Notes under the pieces: model-generated
Databases searched by the model: none
What the model was told of the DNA's origin: nothing
What the model saw: the letters and a program-made list of their open reading frames with translations, nothing else
Origin: Mycobacterium sp. DL
Lineage (GTDB): Bacteria; Actinomycetota; Actinomycetes; Mycobacteriales; Mycobacteriaceae
Direction of reading: 5' to 3'
Assembly: GCF_039729195.1 (NCBI RefSeq)
Contig: NZ_CP155796.1
Coordinates: 4,526,001 to 4,590,000 of the forward strand
Length of the DNA stretch: 64,000 nucleotides
Shown here: positions 43,828 to 54,361 of the stretch, one piece after another
Position numbering within the stretch: position 1 is the first letter of the stretch
Layout: every line of letters starts with the position of its first letter
Made by a program: the position numbers and the translations under genes

Positions 43828-46086
43828 CTATGCGCTGACGCTGTACACACCATTGCTGCTGCCGAGGGCGACGTTCACCCCGTTGCCCGTTACGGTGTTG
43901 CCCGTCACGATGTAGCCGGTTGTTCCCGCGTTGGTCCAAATACCATAGCTGTCGTTGTCGCGGATTACGTTGTCTTCGATGCTCGCCGCTGTGACATCGT
44001 AAAGAGTGATGCCGCTCGCGTTGTTGTAGATCTCGTTGCCTGAAATGTGAATATTGTTCATGGGCGCGAGATCGGCAAGAATTCCGCTGCCGAAGTTGTC
44101 GTAGAAGATGTTGTTCTCGATGTAAGTGCCATTGCTGTTGTTCACGATGCGTAATCCGTAGCTGTATCCGTAGACCACGTTGTGATGGATCCAGTTGTTC
44201 GCTCCGGAATTGTCATGCTGGGCGCTACTGCCGATGCTTCCGCTGTATTCGCCGACTTCGATGCCGGCTCCATTCGGGCTTACGGTGGTGCCGTTGCGAA
44301 CGCCGTTCCAGACTGTGTTGTAACGGATTTCGTTGCTGTATTCATCTTCGCCATGCAGATCGATGGCCCCGGACACCGTGCCCGTGATGCGGTTGTTCTC
44401 GATGAGGTTGTGGTGCGCGCTCATCTGTATGAGAATGCCGTGTCGGATGACGGGTCCAATATCGTTGTTCCGAATCCAATTATTACTGGACCGGCTCTGA
44501 TCGATGAGGATTCCGTAACCCGACCCCCCGCCGTCCAGTGCCGTCGCATTTCGAATCGTGTTTCCGTCGACGAGTACTTGATACGCATTTTGCAACTGGA
44601 TGCCGAAGCGTTGAAACTTCTCTATGAACAGATCTTTGACGACTATGCGGGAGACTACACCTGCGCTGCCTTCTACACCCAACCGGACGGCAGCCTTCAC
44701 CGCACTTCCTGATGCTCGGGTGATTGTGAATGAGGACACAGTCAAGTTCGAGACGTTTGGCGCCGCATAGATCATCGCGTGGGGACTGCTCCAGAAGGCG
44801 GAGGCCAATACGGCGCCGTCCCGTGATTGGCCAATGAGAGACACCCCAGCTTTCAGGCCGATCGTGGATTTGATGTGGTAGGTGCCGTTCGGGATGTACA
44901 CCGTGTCGCCGGCCTGCGCTGCATTGATGGCCTTTTGAATGGCAGTCGCATCGTTGTCAGAGGACCTGTTGGACGTCGCGCCGTAGTCGCGGACGTTCAA
45001 CGTCTTACCCGCACTCGCGCTGGGCATCTGGAAGGGATCCGACAGCCCAGAGTCGTACTTGCTGGGTGGAACTGGGGCCGGTGCTGGGTCGGTATCGATG
45101 TCCGCGGTTTTCGCAACGGTGACCGTCACGGTCCTCGTGACGCTGGTGCTGACGGCGGGCTTCACCAATCCGATTGTCAACATCCGGATCATGGCGCTCC
45201 AGAGCGCCTTCAGGCCGGTTTCTGGTGGGTTGAGTGTGGTGACAGTGACGGAAAACGTGTCCGTCCCGCCGCTGGCAGCCAAGGCACTCGAAGGCGTATA
45301 GCTATACGTCCCGTCCGTGTTGACCTCGACGCGGCCCTGTTTCGGTGTGACAGAAAGCTTCACCGTCACAGGAGCGCCGTTGGCATCGAATCCGCCGGCG
45401 GTTCCCGGCACTGCGCCTGTCAACACCGATTCTGTGGACTGGTTCGACTCTTGCAAAACTGCGGTCGAACGGGATTCCTGTTCCTCCGACGTGGATGAGA
45501 TGGATTCAATGTCGGCGGCGGAGACGGCTCCCGGGCGCAGACCTTGGTCGACACTCGCTTCTACTTGGGCCTCGCGCGGTGTGCTGTTCTCCGATCGCTT
45601 GGCCCTGACCGCTGTGGCGTGGTCACCAACCATGTCATCTGGGTCGCTTTCGCTGAACTCAGGTTCGGTGCTGGAGGCGTCCTTTGTGTCGTCAGCACGA
45701 TCGCCTCCATCGAGCGACTGGTCGGACTGTTCACTTACCTCGTCATCTGCTTCGTCGTCGTCCGTCGACTCGCGATCAGTGCGGTCGACGTCGCTGGGGC
45801 GGGTGCCGTCGGCGGCGCTGGGCTCGCGCTTCGCGGGCCCTGTTGTGGCCGTTTCGCTCCCCGCCGAAGCGCTGCTGCTCGCCGAGGCGGAATCGCCGGC
45901 GGTGTCATCGGCGGCCGCCAACCCCGCTCCGGTGAACGCGGCCGCGCCGATACCGACGCTGACCGCACCCGCGGTCAGCCACGCGTAGGGCTCGATCCTT
46001 CTTTGCCTGCGGGCGCGCCCACCGTTGCGCGCCCCCTTGGTCGGCCCACTGCCGGTTGTCACACCTCTCTCGTGAATATCTGACAT
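43828..46086 (-). CDS. Secreted right-handed beta-helix protein (pectate-lyase-like) with acidic linker
   Basis: A 752-residue protein; ATG 46086 has GGGGG 7 bp upstream and was preferred to the upstream start at 46206. Order: basic N-region RRQRRIEPYAW, hydrophobic core LTAGAVSVGIGAAAFTGAGL with cleavage near AAA|DD, an acidic Ser/Asp/Glu linker to about residue 210, a VCBS/Ig-like domain (GRVEVNTDGTYSYTPSSAL), a Pro linker, then a beta-helix opened by LNVRDYGATSNRSSDNDATA and YIPNGTYHI. Coils rich in N, G and I (WIRNNDIGP, LIENNRITG, YIENNIFYDN) fill the rest. This fold hosts polysaccharide lyases, hydrolases and C5-epimerases; the active site cannot be named by eye. Confidence 0.88.
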   Translation of the reverse strand: MSDIHERGVTTGSGPTKGARNGGRARRQRRIEPYAWLTAGAVSVGIGAAAFTGAGLAAADDTAGDSASASSSASAGSETATTGPAKREPSAADGTRPSDVDRTDRESTDDDEADDEVSEQSDQSLDGGDRADDTKDASSTEPEFSESDPDDMVGDHATAVRAKRSENSTPREAQVEASVDQGLRPGAVSAADIESISSTSEEQESRSTAVLQESNQSTESVLTGAVPGTAGGFDANGAPVTVKLSVTPKQGRVEVNTDGTYSYTPSSALAASGGTDTFSVTVTTLNPPETGLKALWSAMIRMLTIGLVKPAVSTSVTRTVTVTVAKTADIDTDPAPAPVPPSKYDSGLSDPFQMPSASAGKTLNVRDYGATSNRSSDNDATAIQKAINAAQAGDTVYIPNGTYHIKSTIGLKAGVSLIGQSRDGAVLASAFWSSPHAMIYAAPNVSNLTVSSFTITRASGSAVKAAVRLGVEGSAGVVSRIVVKDLFIEKFQRFGIQLQNAYQVLVDGNTIRNATALDGGGSGYGILIDQSRSSNNWIRNNDIGPVIRHGILIQMSAHHNLIENNRITGTVSGAIDLHGEDEYSNEIRYNTVWNGVRNGTTVSPNGAGIEVGEYSGSIGSSAQHDNSGANNWIHHNVVYGYSYGLRIVNNSNGTYIENNIFYDNFGSGILADLAPMNNIHISGNEIYNNASGITLYDVTAASIEDNVIRDNDSYGIWTNAGTTGYIVTGNTVTGNGVNVALGSSNGVYSVSA

Positions 46087-46601
46087 GTGCGATCCCCCGC
46101 GATGACGTGTGTTGCCAAGCCGTCTGCCTGCATGCTCATATTGCATGAAGGAAAACCCTGTTTTGCAGCAATGCTGGTTAAATGCATCAGTATGCGCTGA
46201 TAGCAAATCGATTTCCCGTTGCTATATATGACTTATAGTGTGAGTTCTTCGCAGCAGATTGGTGGTCCCCCGGAATGCTTAGCAACAGGACCTCCGGCAC
46301 GAAGGCATGCTGTTATCAAATCTCTGGGACTTCACGGACGTTGAATTGGGTTTTCGTGGGTAACAAGACAGTGTCCGACTAGTCAGGTCGAATGATTCGC
46401 GCTCCGGTCAAGTCAGAGTTGCGCTGAGGTCACAACAGCAAATTTTTTTGCTCATTGACTCTGGAAGTTGCAGCAAGCCCCAACTGTCGCTTTGGGCCCG
46501 GTTGAGCGTTTCAAGCCGGTTGAGCGCGACTTGCGTAGCCCATTTCAAACACGGCCACCCCGAAACGGATCGGGTTCGCACTCGTCGCTGCTCCTCTGAT
46601 T
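46087..46601 (-). other. 515-bp non-coding region between the beta-helix gene and ercc3
   Basis: No credible ORF; a 63-codon frame at 46448 has no family pattern. The stretch from about 46180 to 46460 is AT-rich for this genome (for example TTGCTATATATGACTTATAG near 46218), which fits a promoter for the beta-helix gene. The right end of the 25-kb bracketed segment falls at 46592. Confidence 0.5.
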
Positions 46602-46687
46602 TCAGATCGCCGGTCCGAGAAGATCGTCCGCGTCCTTGATCACATATCCGTAGCCCTGCTCGGCGAGGAACCGCTGCCGATGCGCGG
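46592..46687. repeat. Right copy of the 96-bp direct repeat (3' end of ercc3)
   Basis: This copy includes 10 bp beyond the ercc3 stop and its last 28 or so codons. It is 24,946 bp from the left copy, in the same orientation. Because it is part of an intact gene, it is the functional copy. Confidence 0.95.
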
Positions 46688-48251
46688 CATACTCGGCGTC
46701 GAGGCTGTCACGCGACACCACCGAGTAGAACACCGCACCGCCGCCGTCGGCCTTGGGCCGCAGCAGCCGTCCCAGCCGCTGAGCTTCCTCTTGGCGGGAG
46801 CCGAAGGTTCCCGAGACCTGAACTGCCACACTGGCTTCCGGTAGGTCGATCGAGAAGTTGGCGACTTTGGAAACCACCAGGGTGCGGATTTCGCCGCGAC
46901 GGAACCCGTCGAACAGGGCCTCCCGCTCAGCGGTCTTCGTCGACCCCTGGATGACCGGGGCGTCGAGTTCGGCACCGAGCTCATCGAGCTGGTCGAGGTA
47001 GGCGCCGATGACCAGCGTGGGTTCTGAGGGGTGCCGCTCGAGAATCGACTTCACCACCGCGATCTTGGTGTGCGCCGTCGCGCAGAGTTTGTAGCGCTCT
47101 TCGGGTTCAGCCGTGGCGTACAGCATGCGCTCGTTGTCGGTCATCGTGACGCGGACCTCGATGCACTCGGCCGGTGCGATCCATCCCTGTGCCTCGATGT
47201 CCTTCCACGGCGCGTCGTAGCGTTTCGGTCCGATCAGCGAGAACACATCACCCTCGCGGCCGTCCTCACGGATCAGGGTGGCTGTCAGTCCCAGGCGCCT
47301 GCGCGACTGCAGATCGGCCGTCATCCGGAACACCGGCGCGGGCAACAGGTGCACCTCGTCGTAGATGATCAGGCCCCAGTCACGGCTGTCGAACAGCTCC
47401 AGATGCTTGTATTCGCCCTTGGTGCGGCGTGTGATGACCTGGTAGGTGGCAATGGTGACCGGCCGGATCTCCTTGCGTTCTCCGGAGTACTCGCCGATCT
47501 CCTCCTCGGTCAACGAGGTCCGGGCGATCAGCTCGCGCTTCCACTGGCGGCCGGCCACTGTGTTGGTCACCAGGATCAGGGTGGTGGCTCCGGCCTTGGC
47601 CATCGCGGCTGCGCCGACCAGCGTCTTTCCTGCCCCGCACGGCAGCACCACCACACCGGAGCCGCCCGCCCAGAATGAGTCCGCGGCCATCTCCTGGTAG
47701 TCGCGCAGATGCCAACCGTCCTGCGCCAGGCTGATCGGGTGCGCCTCACCGTCGACATAGCCGGCGAGGTCCTCCGCCGGCCAGCCGATCTTCAGCAGGA
47801 GTTGCTTGATGTGGCCACGTTCGCTGGCGTGCACGATGACGGTGTCGTCGTCGATCCGCGCTCCCAGCATCGGAGCGATCTTTTTGTGGCGCATGACCTC
47901 TTCGAGGACCGCGCGATCCAAGCTGACCAGGATGAGGCCGTGGACCGGGCTCTTGACCAGTTGCAACCGGCCGTAACGGGCCATGGTGTCGACGATGTCG
48001 ACCAGCAATGGCTGGGGCACCCCGTAGCGGGAGAAGCTGACCAGGGCGTCGACCACCTGTTCGGCGTCGTGTCCGGCGGCGCGGGCGTTCCACAGTGCCA
48101 GCGGGGTGATGCGATACGTGTGGATGTGCTCGGGTGCACGTTCCAACTCGGCGAACGGTGCGATCGCCGCACGGGCGTCCCCGGCTTGCTCATGGTCGAC
48201 CTCGAGCAGCACCGTCTTGTCGGACTGCACGATCAGCGGGCCGTCGGTCAT
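46602..48251 (-). CDS. ercc3: XPB/Rad25-type DNA helicase (ERCC3)
   Basis: A 549-residue superfamily 2 helicase, 3'-5' polarity in characterised mycobacterial XPB. An N-terminal damage-recognition-like region occupies residues 1-180; Walker A LPCGAGKTLVG is at 203-213; the Walker B box is DEVH at 298-301; GLTATLIREDG is motif III-like; EEAQRLGRLLRPK is motif VI with the arginine fingers. It is implicated in DNA repair or transcription-coupled processes. The upstream gene on the same strand is the usual helicase-associated partner, 31 bp away. Its final 96 bp are duplicated at 21646. Confidence 0.95.
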   Translation of the reverse strand: MTDGPLIVQSDKTVLLEVDHEQAGDARAAIAPFAELERAPEHIHTYRITPLALWNARAAGHDAEQVVDALVSFSRYGVPQPLLVDIVDTMARYGRLQLVKSPVHGLILVSLDRAVLEEVMRHKKIAPMLGARIDDDTVIVHASERGHIKQLLLKIGWPAEDLAGYVDGEAHPISLAQDGWHLRDYQEMAADSFWAGGSGVVVLPCGAGKTLVGAAAMAKAGATTLILVTNTVAGRQWKRELIARTSLTEEEIGEYSGERKEIRPVTIATYQVITRRTKGEYKHLELFDSRDWGLIIYDEVHLLPAPVFRMTADLQSRRRLGLTATLIREDGREGDVFSLIGPKRYDAPWKDIEAQGWIAPAECIEVRVTMTDNERMLYATAEPEERYKLCATAHTKIAVVKSILERHPSEPTLVIGAYLDQLDELGAELDAPVIQGSTKTAEREALFDGFRRGEIRTLVVSKVANFSIDLPEASVAVQVSGTFGSRQEEAQRLGRLLRPKADGGGAVFYSVVSRDSLDAEYAAHRQRFLAEQGYGYVIKDADDLLGPAI

Positions 48252-48282
48252 GCGCGGTCTCGGTAGGAAGTCATCCCACCCA

Positions 48283-50535
48283 TTATCCGGATTCGGCGGC
48301 CACCACCGAAGTCACGCGGTGAATGGCGAACTCCCGGACCCTGCCGGAGGCAGGGTCATAGGCGGTGAGCTGGCCTCCCCGGACGTTGATCGGTGCCACG
48401 ACGCGCTGCGTGGCCACCCCGGCTGGATCGACGTATCCGATCACCACCGACTCCTGGTGGTGAGCGGCGTACTGCAGTTCCGAAATCGCGACCGCGGGGT
48501 CCAACCGCATTCCCGACGGTGTCGAAGCGACCTTGCGGAGCACCGCCACGATCGCGCCGAGGGTCTGATCCGTAGGTGTCAGGTGGTGCCGGTGTACGCG
48601 GCGACGGCCCGCCGGCGGAACTCGCGAGCCCCGGCTGCGCAGATCGACGATCGCTCCGGTGGAGTCCTCGGCAGCCGGGGCGAAGCCGGCGCGTCGCAGA
48701 GCGGCGAGCACTTCGGCGATCGGGGCCTGCGACACCGCCACAGTCGGGGCCAGAGGCCTCAACTCGACCGCTTCGGTTGCCGGAGCGGCGACCGCCTGGG
48801 CCAGCAGCGCGGCGTCCTCGCAGCGAACAAACGACGAAGCCATGCCCACGCGCAACTGGCCGTGGCGACGTGCCACATCGTCGATCATGTAGGTCAAGGA
48901 CTGTGGCACAGGGGTTTTGGAGTGGCGGGTGAACAATGCGTGCAATTCGCCCGCCGTCTTCCCGGTGTCCAGTGCGCGCCGGACGGACGCCTCGGTGATG
49001 CGGTACACCATTGCCGCGCCCGCGGATTCCACCGTTGCGACCGCTGCCAGTTGTTCGGCCAGCGCACGCTCCAGCGGTCCGGGCACGATCACCGTCAGGT
49101 CGGCCTGCAGCAGGAAGTGGTCGATCGGTTTGGGAAGGACCTTGGACATGGCCGCGACGACCGCGTCGTCGGATTCGCCGGCGAGGAGTCGCCGCATCGG
49201 CGTGGACAGGGCGCCCCGACCGACGACACCGACTGCGTGGCCCTCGGTGAGCAGGTCGGCGACAGGTGCGGGTTGGAGCCTCGCCGACCATCGGGGTCGC
49301 CGCCACACCAAGGCCAGCGATGCGCTGTCGCCGTCGACACCGGAACCCGGCGGCAACTCCGCCAGCGTCTCCAGAAGAAGTCGACGATCAAGGGGCGCAG
49401 CAGTCGAGAACAGCGAATCCGACAGCGCTGCATACGGTTTGCCATCAGGGCCACGGCTGCCGATGAGGCCCGGTCGACCCGGCAGGTCCAACCACGCCGA
49501 CACGATCAGGTGCCATTTGACCGCTGTCGGGGATTCGACGAACCGATCGGCGGCGACCGTCGGCGCCCAGTACGGTCCGGCGGCATCGGGTGGATCCGGT
49601 TCGGGCATTCCCGGTGCGATCAGGCCGGCGGCGGCGCTGACCTCCAGGAGAAGTCCCAGTCGGCGATCCTCGATGCCGGTCTGCTTGGTCAACCGCTTGA
49701 CCTCCCGCACCCCGAGGCCCCCGCTGCGTAGTTCGGGAATGGGTGCGGCACTCAGTGTTTCGATGATGATCTCGACTTCACGCAACAGATCGATCGCCGC
49801 ACCGGCGGCCACGGCATCCACATCGCGGGCGCTGGTCGTGGACACGGTGGGGTCGGGTTTGGTCCAGCTGACGGGGCCGGGGACTTCGCCGCGAAGCACC
49901 TGGCCGACCAGCCGGGGCAGGATCACGGTGTCGGAATCGAGACTGCGGAGCAGGCCGGCGGCGAGCAGTCGCTGCACCGGCCGGTCGGGTGGGGTTCCGG
50001 GCGCCGCGTCACGGGTCCGTCCGACGGGCGAGCCTTCGAGCAGCTTGTCCAGCAACTCGCGCGCGGGACCGTCGAGGGCTTCGATCGCGTCGGCGATGTC
50101 CGCACTCGACGGGGCGGCGTTCTCGTCGGTGGCCTGACCGGGGTACCAGGGAAGGCTGGACCCGGCTTCGGCGACCACCCGCAGTGGGTCGTCGCCCCAG
50201 ACCAGGGCGCGCTCCCGGAGGTCCTGGACCGCCGCGCCGACGGCCTCGCCGTCAACCTTCTCGCCGAGCAGTTCGGTCAACCGGGCGACGGTGACACCGG
50301 TGGTGTCGGCGTGCAGCGTGAGCAGGGCGTCGAGCACGCCCAGGTGCAGGAAGTCCAGATCATCGGTAGCGGCCTTGACCGATTGGCGGGCCGCAGCTCG
50401 GGCGGCCAGCGCGGCGATGGTGCCCGGCGGGGGTTGGGTGAGGTCGGGGCGTAGCCGGAGCAGGCGGATCAGCCGGTCATCGTCGGACTCGGCCAACCAG
50501 GCGCCCAACGGTACGACCGGGGGATTCCCGCTCAT
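48283..50535 (-). CDS. Helicase-associated conserved protein (Rv0862c-like)
   Basis: A 750-residue protein starting at ATG 50535 ([20 protein letters not shown]). It corresponds in position and size to Rv0862c, found beside ercc3 in mycobacteria and annotated as a helicase-associated or helicase C-terminal-domain protein. Visible features: [24 protein letters not shown] looks like a winged-helix unit; the middle has [28 protein letters not shown]; the C-terminal 100 residues ([20 protein letters not shown]) resemble a WYL-type beta domain. No helicase motifs. Presumed DNA-binding partner of ERCC3. A 32-bp tandem duplication spans its start. Confidence 0.87.
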   Translation of the reverse strand: MSGNPPVVPLGAWLAESDDDRLIRLLRLRPDLTQPPPGTIAALAARAAARQSVKAATDDLDFLHLGVLDALLTLHADTTGVTVARLTELLGEKVDGEAVGAAVQDLRERALVWGDDPLRVVAEAGSSLPWYPGQATDENAAPSSADIADAIEALDGPARELLDKLLEGSPVGRTRDAAPGTPPDRPVQRLLAAGLLRSLDSDTVILPRLVGQVLRGEVPGPVSWTKPDPTVSTTSARDVDAVAAGAAIDLLREVEIIIETLSAAPIPELRSGGLGVREVKRLTKQTGIEDRRLGLLLEVSAAAGLIAPGMPEPDPPDAAGPYWAPTVAADRFVESPTAVKWHLIVSAWLDLPGRPGLIGSRGPDGKPYAALSDSLFSTAAPLDRRLLLETLAELPPGSGVDGDSASLALVWRRPRWSARLQPAPVADLLTEGHAVGVVGRGALSTPMRRLLAGESDDAVVAAMSKVLPKPIDHFLLQADLTVIVPGPLERALAEQLAAVATVESAGAAMVYRITEASVRRALDTGKTAGELHALFTRHSKTPVPQSLTYMIDDVARRHGQLRVGMASSFVRCEDAALLAQAVAAPATEAVELRPLAPTVAVSQAPIAEVLAALRRAGFAPAAEDSTGAIVDLRSRGSRVPPAGRRRVHRHHLTPTDQTLGAIVAVLRKVASTPSGMRLDPAVAISELQYAAHHQESVVIGYVDPAGVATQRVVAPINVRGGQLTAYDPASGRVREFAIHRVTSVVAAESG

Positions 50536-50594
50536 CGGCACTGTCTGCTCTTCGTCCGAGGCCTCATCGGCACTGTCTGCTCTTCGTCCGAGGC
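50531..50594. repeat. Perfect 32-bp tandem duplication over the start of the helicase-associated gene
   Basis: Two identical copies, 50531-50562 and 50563-50594, plus the first 7 bases of a third. On the minus strand each copy supplies an ATG; ATGs at 50599 and 50567 each open an 11-codon reading frame ([11 protein letters not shown]) ending in a TGA that overlaps the next ATG, the last overlap being with the true start at 50535. This is seen directly; a regulatory role is inference. Confidence 0.85.
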
Positions 50595-50664
50595 CTCATC
50601 GCCGACCAGCTTAAAGCAGCGTCCCGACCTCGCCAGACGGCGAGACGCCTGCCACAATGTTCGT

Positions 50665-50856
50665 GTGGCTGATGAGAAACGGCAGAAGGACAAGTACGTC
50701 GACCCGGGCTGGCCGACGACCGACCCCGACGATCACGCGGTCAGCGAGCTTGCCACTGACCGCACGGGCGCACTGTCACCGTTCGGCGACGTGACGTTCC
50801 CGCTACCGGCTGACGAGCTCCCGTTCATCCAGTCCTCCACGGTCATCAACAGGTAG
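50665..50856 (+). CDS. Small acidic conserved protein (Rv0863-like)
   Basis: A 63-residue protein from GTG 50665: [20 protein letters not shown] at the start and [20 protein letters not shown] near the end. Hydrophilic, no transmembrane segment, no known domain. It lies between the helicase-associated gene (divergent) and moaC (3 bp downstream, same strand), the position Rv0863 has in M. tuberculosis, where the protein is also a short hypothetical. Function unknown. Confidence 0.75.
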   Translation: MADEKRQKDKYVDPGWPTTDPDDHAVSELATDRTGALSPFGDVTFPLPADELPFIQSSTVINR

Positions 50857-50858
50857 CG

Positions 50859-51353
50859 GTGAGCTCCGGGGTGGGAGAAGGCCTCTCGCATCTCGATGAG
50901 TCGGGCGCAGCTCATATGGTCGATGTCACCGCCAAGGATGTCACCAAGCGCGTTGCGATAGCGGTGGGAGCAGTACGGACCCGTCCCGATGTCGTCGAGA
51001 TGATCAGCGCAAACGGGCTGCCCAAGGGTGACGCGTTGGCCACCGCGCGGGTCGCTGCGATTCTCGCTGCCAAACGCACCAGCGAACTGATCCCGCTGTG
51101 CCACCCGCTGGCGATCACCGGTGTCGACGTCGATTTCACCGTGGGCGGTGCGGACGACCCGGGACTGGTCGGCATCACCGCCACCGTGCGCACCACTGAC
51201 CGCACCGGGGTCGAGATGGAAGCGCTGACCGCAGTCAGCGTGGCCGCGCTGACGATCTACGACATGATCAAGGCGGTCGACCGCGCCGCATGCATCAACG
51301 ACATCCGCGTGGTGCGCAAAGAGGGTGGCAAAACGGGTATGTGGACCGCGTGA
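50859..51353 (+). CDS. moaC: Cyclic pyranopterin monophosphate synthase (MoaC)
   Basis: A 164-residue enzyme that converts the MoaA product into cyclic pyranopterin monophosphate, the second half of step one in molybdenum-cofactor synthesis. Family motifs: [16 protein letters not shown] near the start, [19 protein letters not shown] with the conserved Cys-His, [23 protein letters not shown], and the C-terminal [15 protein letters not shown] 50859 gives an extended N-terminus; ATG 50916 (MVDVTAKDV) is an alternative. Overlaps the next gene by GTGA. Confidence 0.95.
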   Translation: MSSGVGEGLSHLDESGAAHMVDVTAKDVTKRVAIAVGAVRTRPDVVEMISANGLPKGDALATARVAAILAAKRTSELIPLCHPLAITGVDVDFTVGGADDPGLVGITATVRTTDRTGVEMEALTAVSVAALTIYDMIKAVDRAACINDIRVVRKEGGKTGMWTA

Positions 51354-51829
51354 CGCGGTCAGGTGTGGTGATCATCGCCTCCACCCGGGCCTCTGCCGGT
51401 GTCTACGAGGACCGCTGCGGTCCCGTCATCGCGGACTGGCTGAACGGCCGCGGCGTCGACACCCCCTCACCCGTGGTCGTCGCTGACGGCGAACCGGTCG
51501 AATCGGCGCTGCGATCTGCTCTGCGTGACAGCCCCGACGTCATCGTCACCTCCGGCGGCACGGGCATCTCACCCACCGATTCCACTCCGCAGGCGACTGC
51601 GGCGGTGGTGGATTACCAGGTCCCGGGTCTCGCCGAGGCCATCAGACAGTCCGGACTCCCGCACGTGCCGACGTCGGTCTTGTCGCGCGGAGTGTGCGGC
51701 GTCGCCGGCCGAACGTTGATCGTGAATCTCCCCGGCTCATCCGGCGGGGTCAAAGACGGCTTGGGAGTGCTCGCCGATGTTCTCGAGCACGCGCTGGATC
51801 AATTGCGCGGAGGGGACCACGTGCGATGA
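51350..51829 (+). CDS. mogA: Molybdopterin adenylyltransferase (MogA/MoaB family)
   Basis: A 159-residue protein of the MoCF fold that adenylylates molybdopterin before molybdate insertion. [20 protein letters not shown] is the N-terminal strand-helix; [18 protein letters not shown] is the signature TSGGTG loop; [16 protein letters not shown] is the second conserved block. The start is the GTG overlapping the moaC stop. Size and order match Rv0865. ATGA overlap with moaE follows. Confidence 0.95.
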   Translation: MTRSGVVIIASTRASAGVYEDRCGPVIADWLNGRGVDTPSPVVVADGEPVESALRSALRDSPDVIVTSGGTGISPTDSTPQATAAVVDYQVPGLAEAIRQSGLPHVPTSVLSRGVCGVAGRTLIVNLPGSSGGVKDGLGVLADVLEHALDQLRGGDHVR

Positions 51830-52251
51830 CGACGGTGGTCAGGGCTGCTCTCACCGATCAGCCCATCGATTCGGCCGAGCATGAGGCGCTGGTCTCACAC
51901 CACGCCGCGGGCGCCGTCGTGGTTTTTGCCGGCGTCGTGCGCGACCACGACGGCGGCCGAACCGTGACTCGACTGGACTATTCGTCGCATCCGTCCGCGG
52001 CACAGACCCTCGAGGACGTCGTCGCCGAGATCGCGGCCGATTGCCCGGGGGTCCGCGCCATCGCCGTCAGCCATCGGGTCGGCACCCTGCACATCGGCGA
52101 CGCGGCGCTGGTTGCCGCCGTCGCTGCCGACCACCGGCGCGCCGCGTTCGAGACCTGTGCGCGCCTGGTGGACAGCGTGAAAGAACGGCTACCGGTGTGG
52201 AAGCACCAGTTCTTCGCCGACGGAACCGAGGAGTGGGTCAACTCCGCGTAG
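51826..52251 (+). CDS. moaE: Molybdopterin synthase large subunit (MoaE)
   Basis: A 141-residue catalytic subunit that takes sulfur from the MoaD thiocarboxylate to make the dithiolene of molybdopterin. [46 protein letters not shown] and the active-site lysine region [14 protein letters not shown] are all present. Last gene of the moaC-mogA-moaE unit. Its partner moaD is on the other strand, beyond rpfA. The gene converges with rpfA, 38 bp away. Confidence 0.95.
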   Translation: MTTVVRAALTDQPIDSAEHEALVSHHAAGAVVVFAGVVRDHDGGRTVTRLDYSSHPSAAQTLEDVVAEIAADCPGVRAIAVSHRVGTLHIGDAALVAAVAADHRRAAFETCARLVDSVKERLPVWKHQFFADGTEEWVNSA

Positions 52252-52289
52252 TCCACGACGACCGTGGGACGAGTCGGCGATGGGTCGCG

Positions 52290-53969
<1,680 letters not shown>

Positions 53970-54051
53970 CTAAAAACCCAGGAAAGTTCGTTGTTCCTGC
54001 AGGTGCCGCCCGCCGCAACCGCGCCGTAGCCATCTCGTGACCGTTTTGTTA

Positions 54052-54067
54052 TGTGACGTAAATCACG
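54052..54067. promoter_or_regulatory. CRP binding site upstream of rpfA
   Basis: TGTGACGTAAATCACG fits TGTGA-N6-TCACA at 9 of 10 defined bases. It lies 425 bp upstream of the rpfA start, before an AT-rich stretch (53950-53985) that probably holds the promoter, with the riboswitch leader between. Regulation of rpfA by CRP (Rv3676) is known in M. tuberculosis, so function is likely here. Confidence 0.75.
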
Positions 54068-54091
54068 GAATACATCGATCCCGGCCGGTCG

Positions 54092-54358
54092 CTAGCCACC
54101 GGCGAAGGGCGGGAGCACATCCAGAGTCTGTGCGTCATCGAGCACGATTTCCATGTCTCGCACCGCAATTCCATCGCGCAGATAGGAGCACCTGGCCAGC
54201 ACGTTTGCCAGTTCGGCATCCCTGGACTTCAGCGTCGCGATCAACTCGGCCACCGTTGTTCCAGCTCGCAGGTCGAAAATCTCCGTCTCGGCGCCCGCGG
54301 CGGCGCGCGCTGCGGCAAAGTACCGCACGGTGACGCGCACTCGGAGGTCTGTCGGCAT
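54092..54358 (-). CDS. moaD: Molybdopterin synthase sulfur carrier subunit (MoaD)
   Basis: An 88-residue ubiquitin-like protein: VTVRYFAAARAAAGAETEIF at the start, TTVAELIATLKSRDAELANVL in the helix, and a C-terminal LPPFAGG whose terminal Gly-Gly is thiocarboxylated as the sulfur source for MoaE. Encoded 3 bp after moaA on the same strand. Confidence 0.94.
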   Translation of the reverse strand: MPTDLRVRVTVRYFAAARAAAGAETEIFDLRAGTTVAELIATLKSRDAELANVLARCSYLRDGIAVRDMEIVLDDAQTLDVLPPFAGG

Positions 54359-54361
54359 CGT

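Larger units (their letters stand above)
21646..46687. mobile_element. Putative genomic island bracketed by ercc3 3'-end direct repeats
   Basis: A 96-bp direct repeat (21646-21741 and 46592-46687, four mismatches) brackets about 25 kb of polysaccharide genes, a lipase and a secreted beta-helix gene. The right copy is the real 3' end of ercc3; the left copy is a fragment. Duplication of the 3' end of a conserved gene at both ends of an accessory segment is what site-specific integration leaves, but no integrase, transposase or transfer gene is visible inside, so duplication by homologous recombination is also possible. Confidence 0.5.

Noticed and set aside
46441..46456. AGCAAA-TTTT-TTTGCT inverted repeat as a terminator
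   Set aside because: Arms are only 6 bp and AT-rich, and no gene ends nearby in a suitable orientation.
46448..46639. 63-codon ORF crossing the right direct repeat
   Set aside because: No ribosome-binding site or family similarity, and its end runs antisense into ercc3.
21646..46687. Integrase, transposase, conjugation or phage genes expected for a mobile element
   Set aside because: None of the reading frames shows such motifs, so mobility is left as a hypothesis resting only on the direct repeats.
52252..52289. CCACG-ACGAC-CGTGG hairpin between moaE and rpfA as a terminator
   Set aside because: The 5-bp stem is short and has no T-run; too weak to call.
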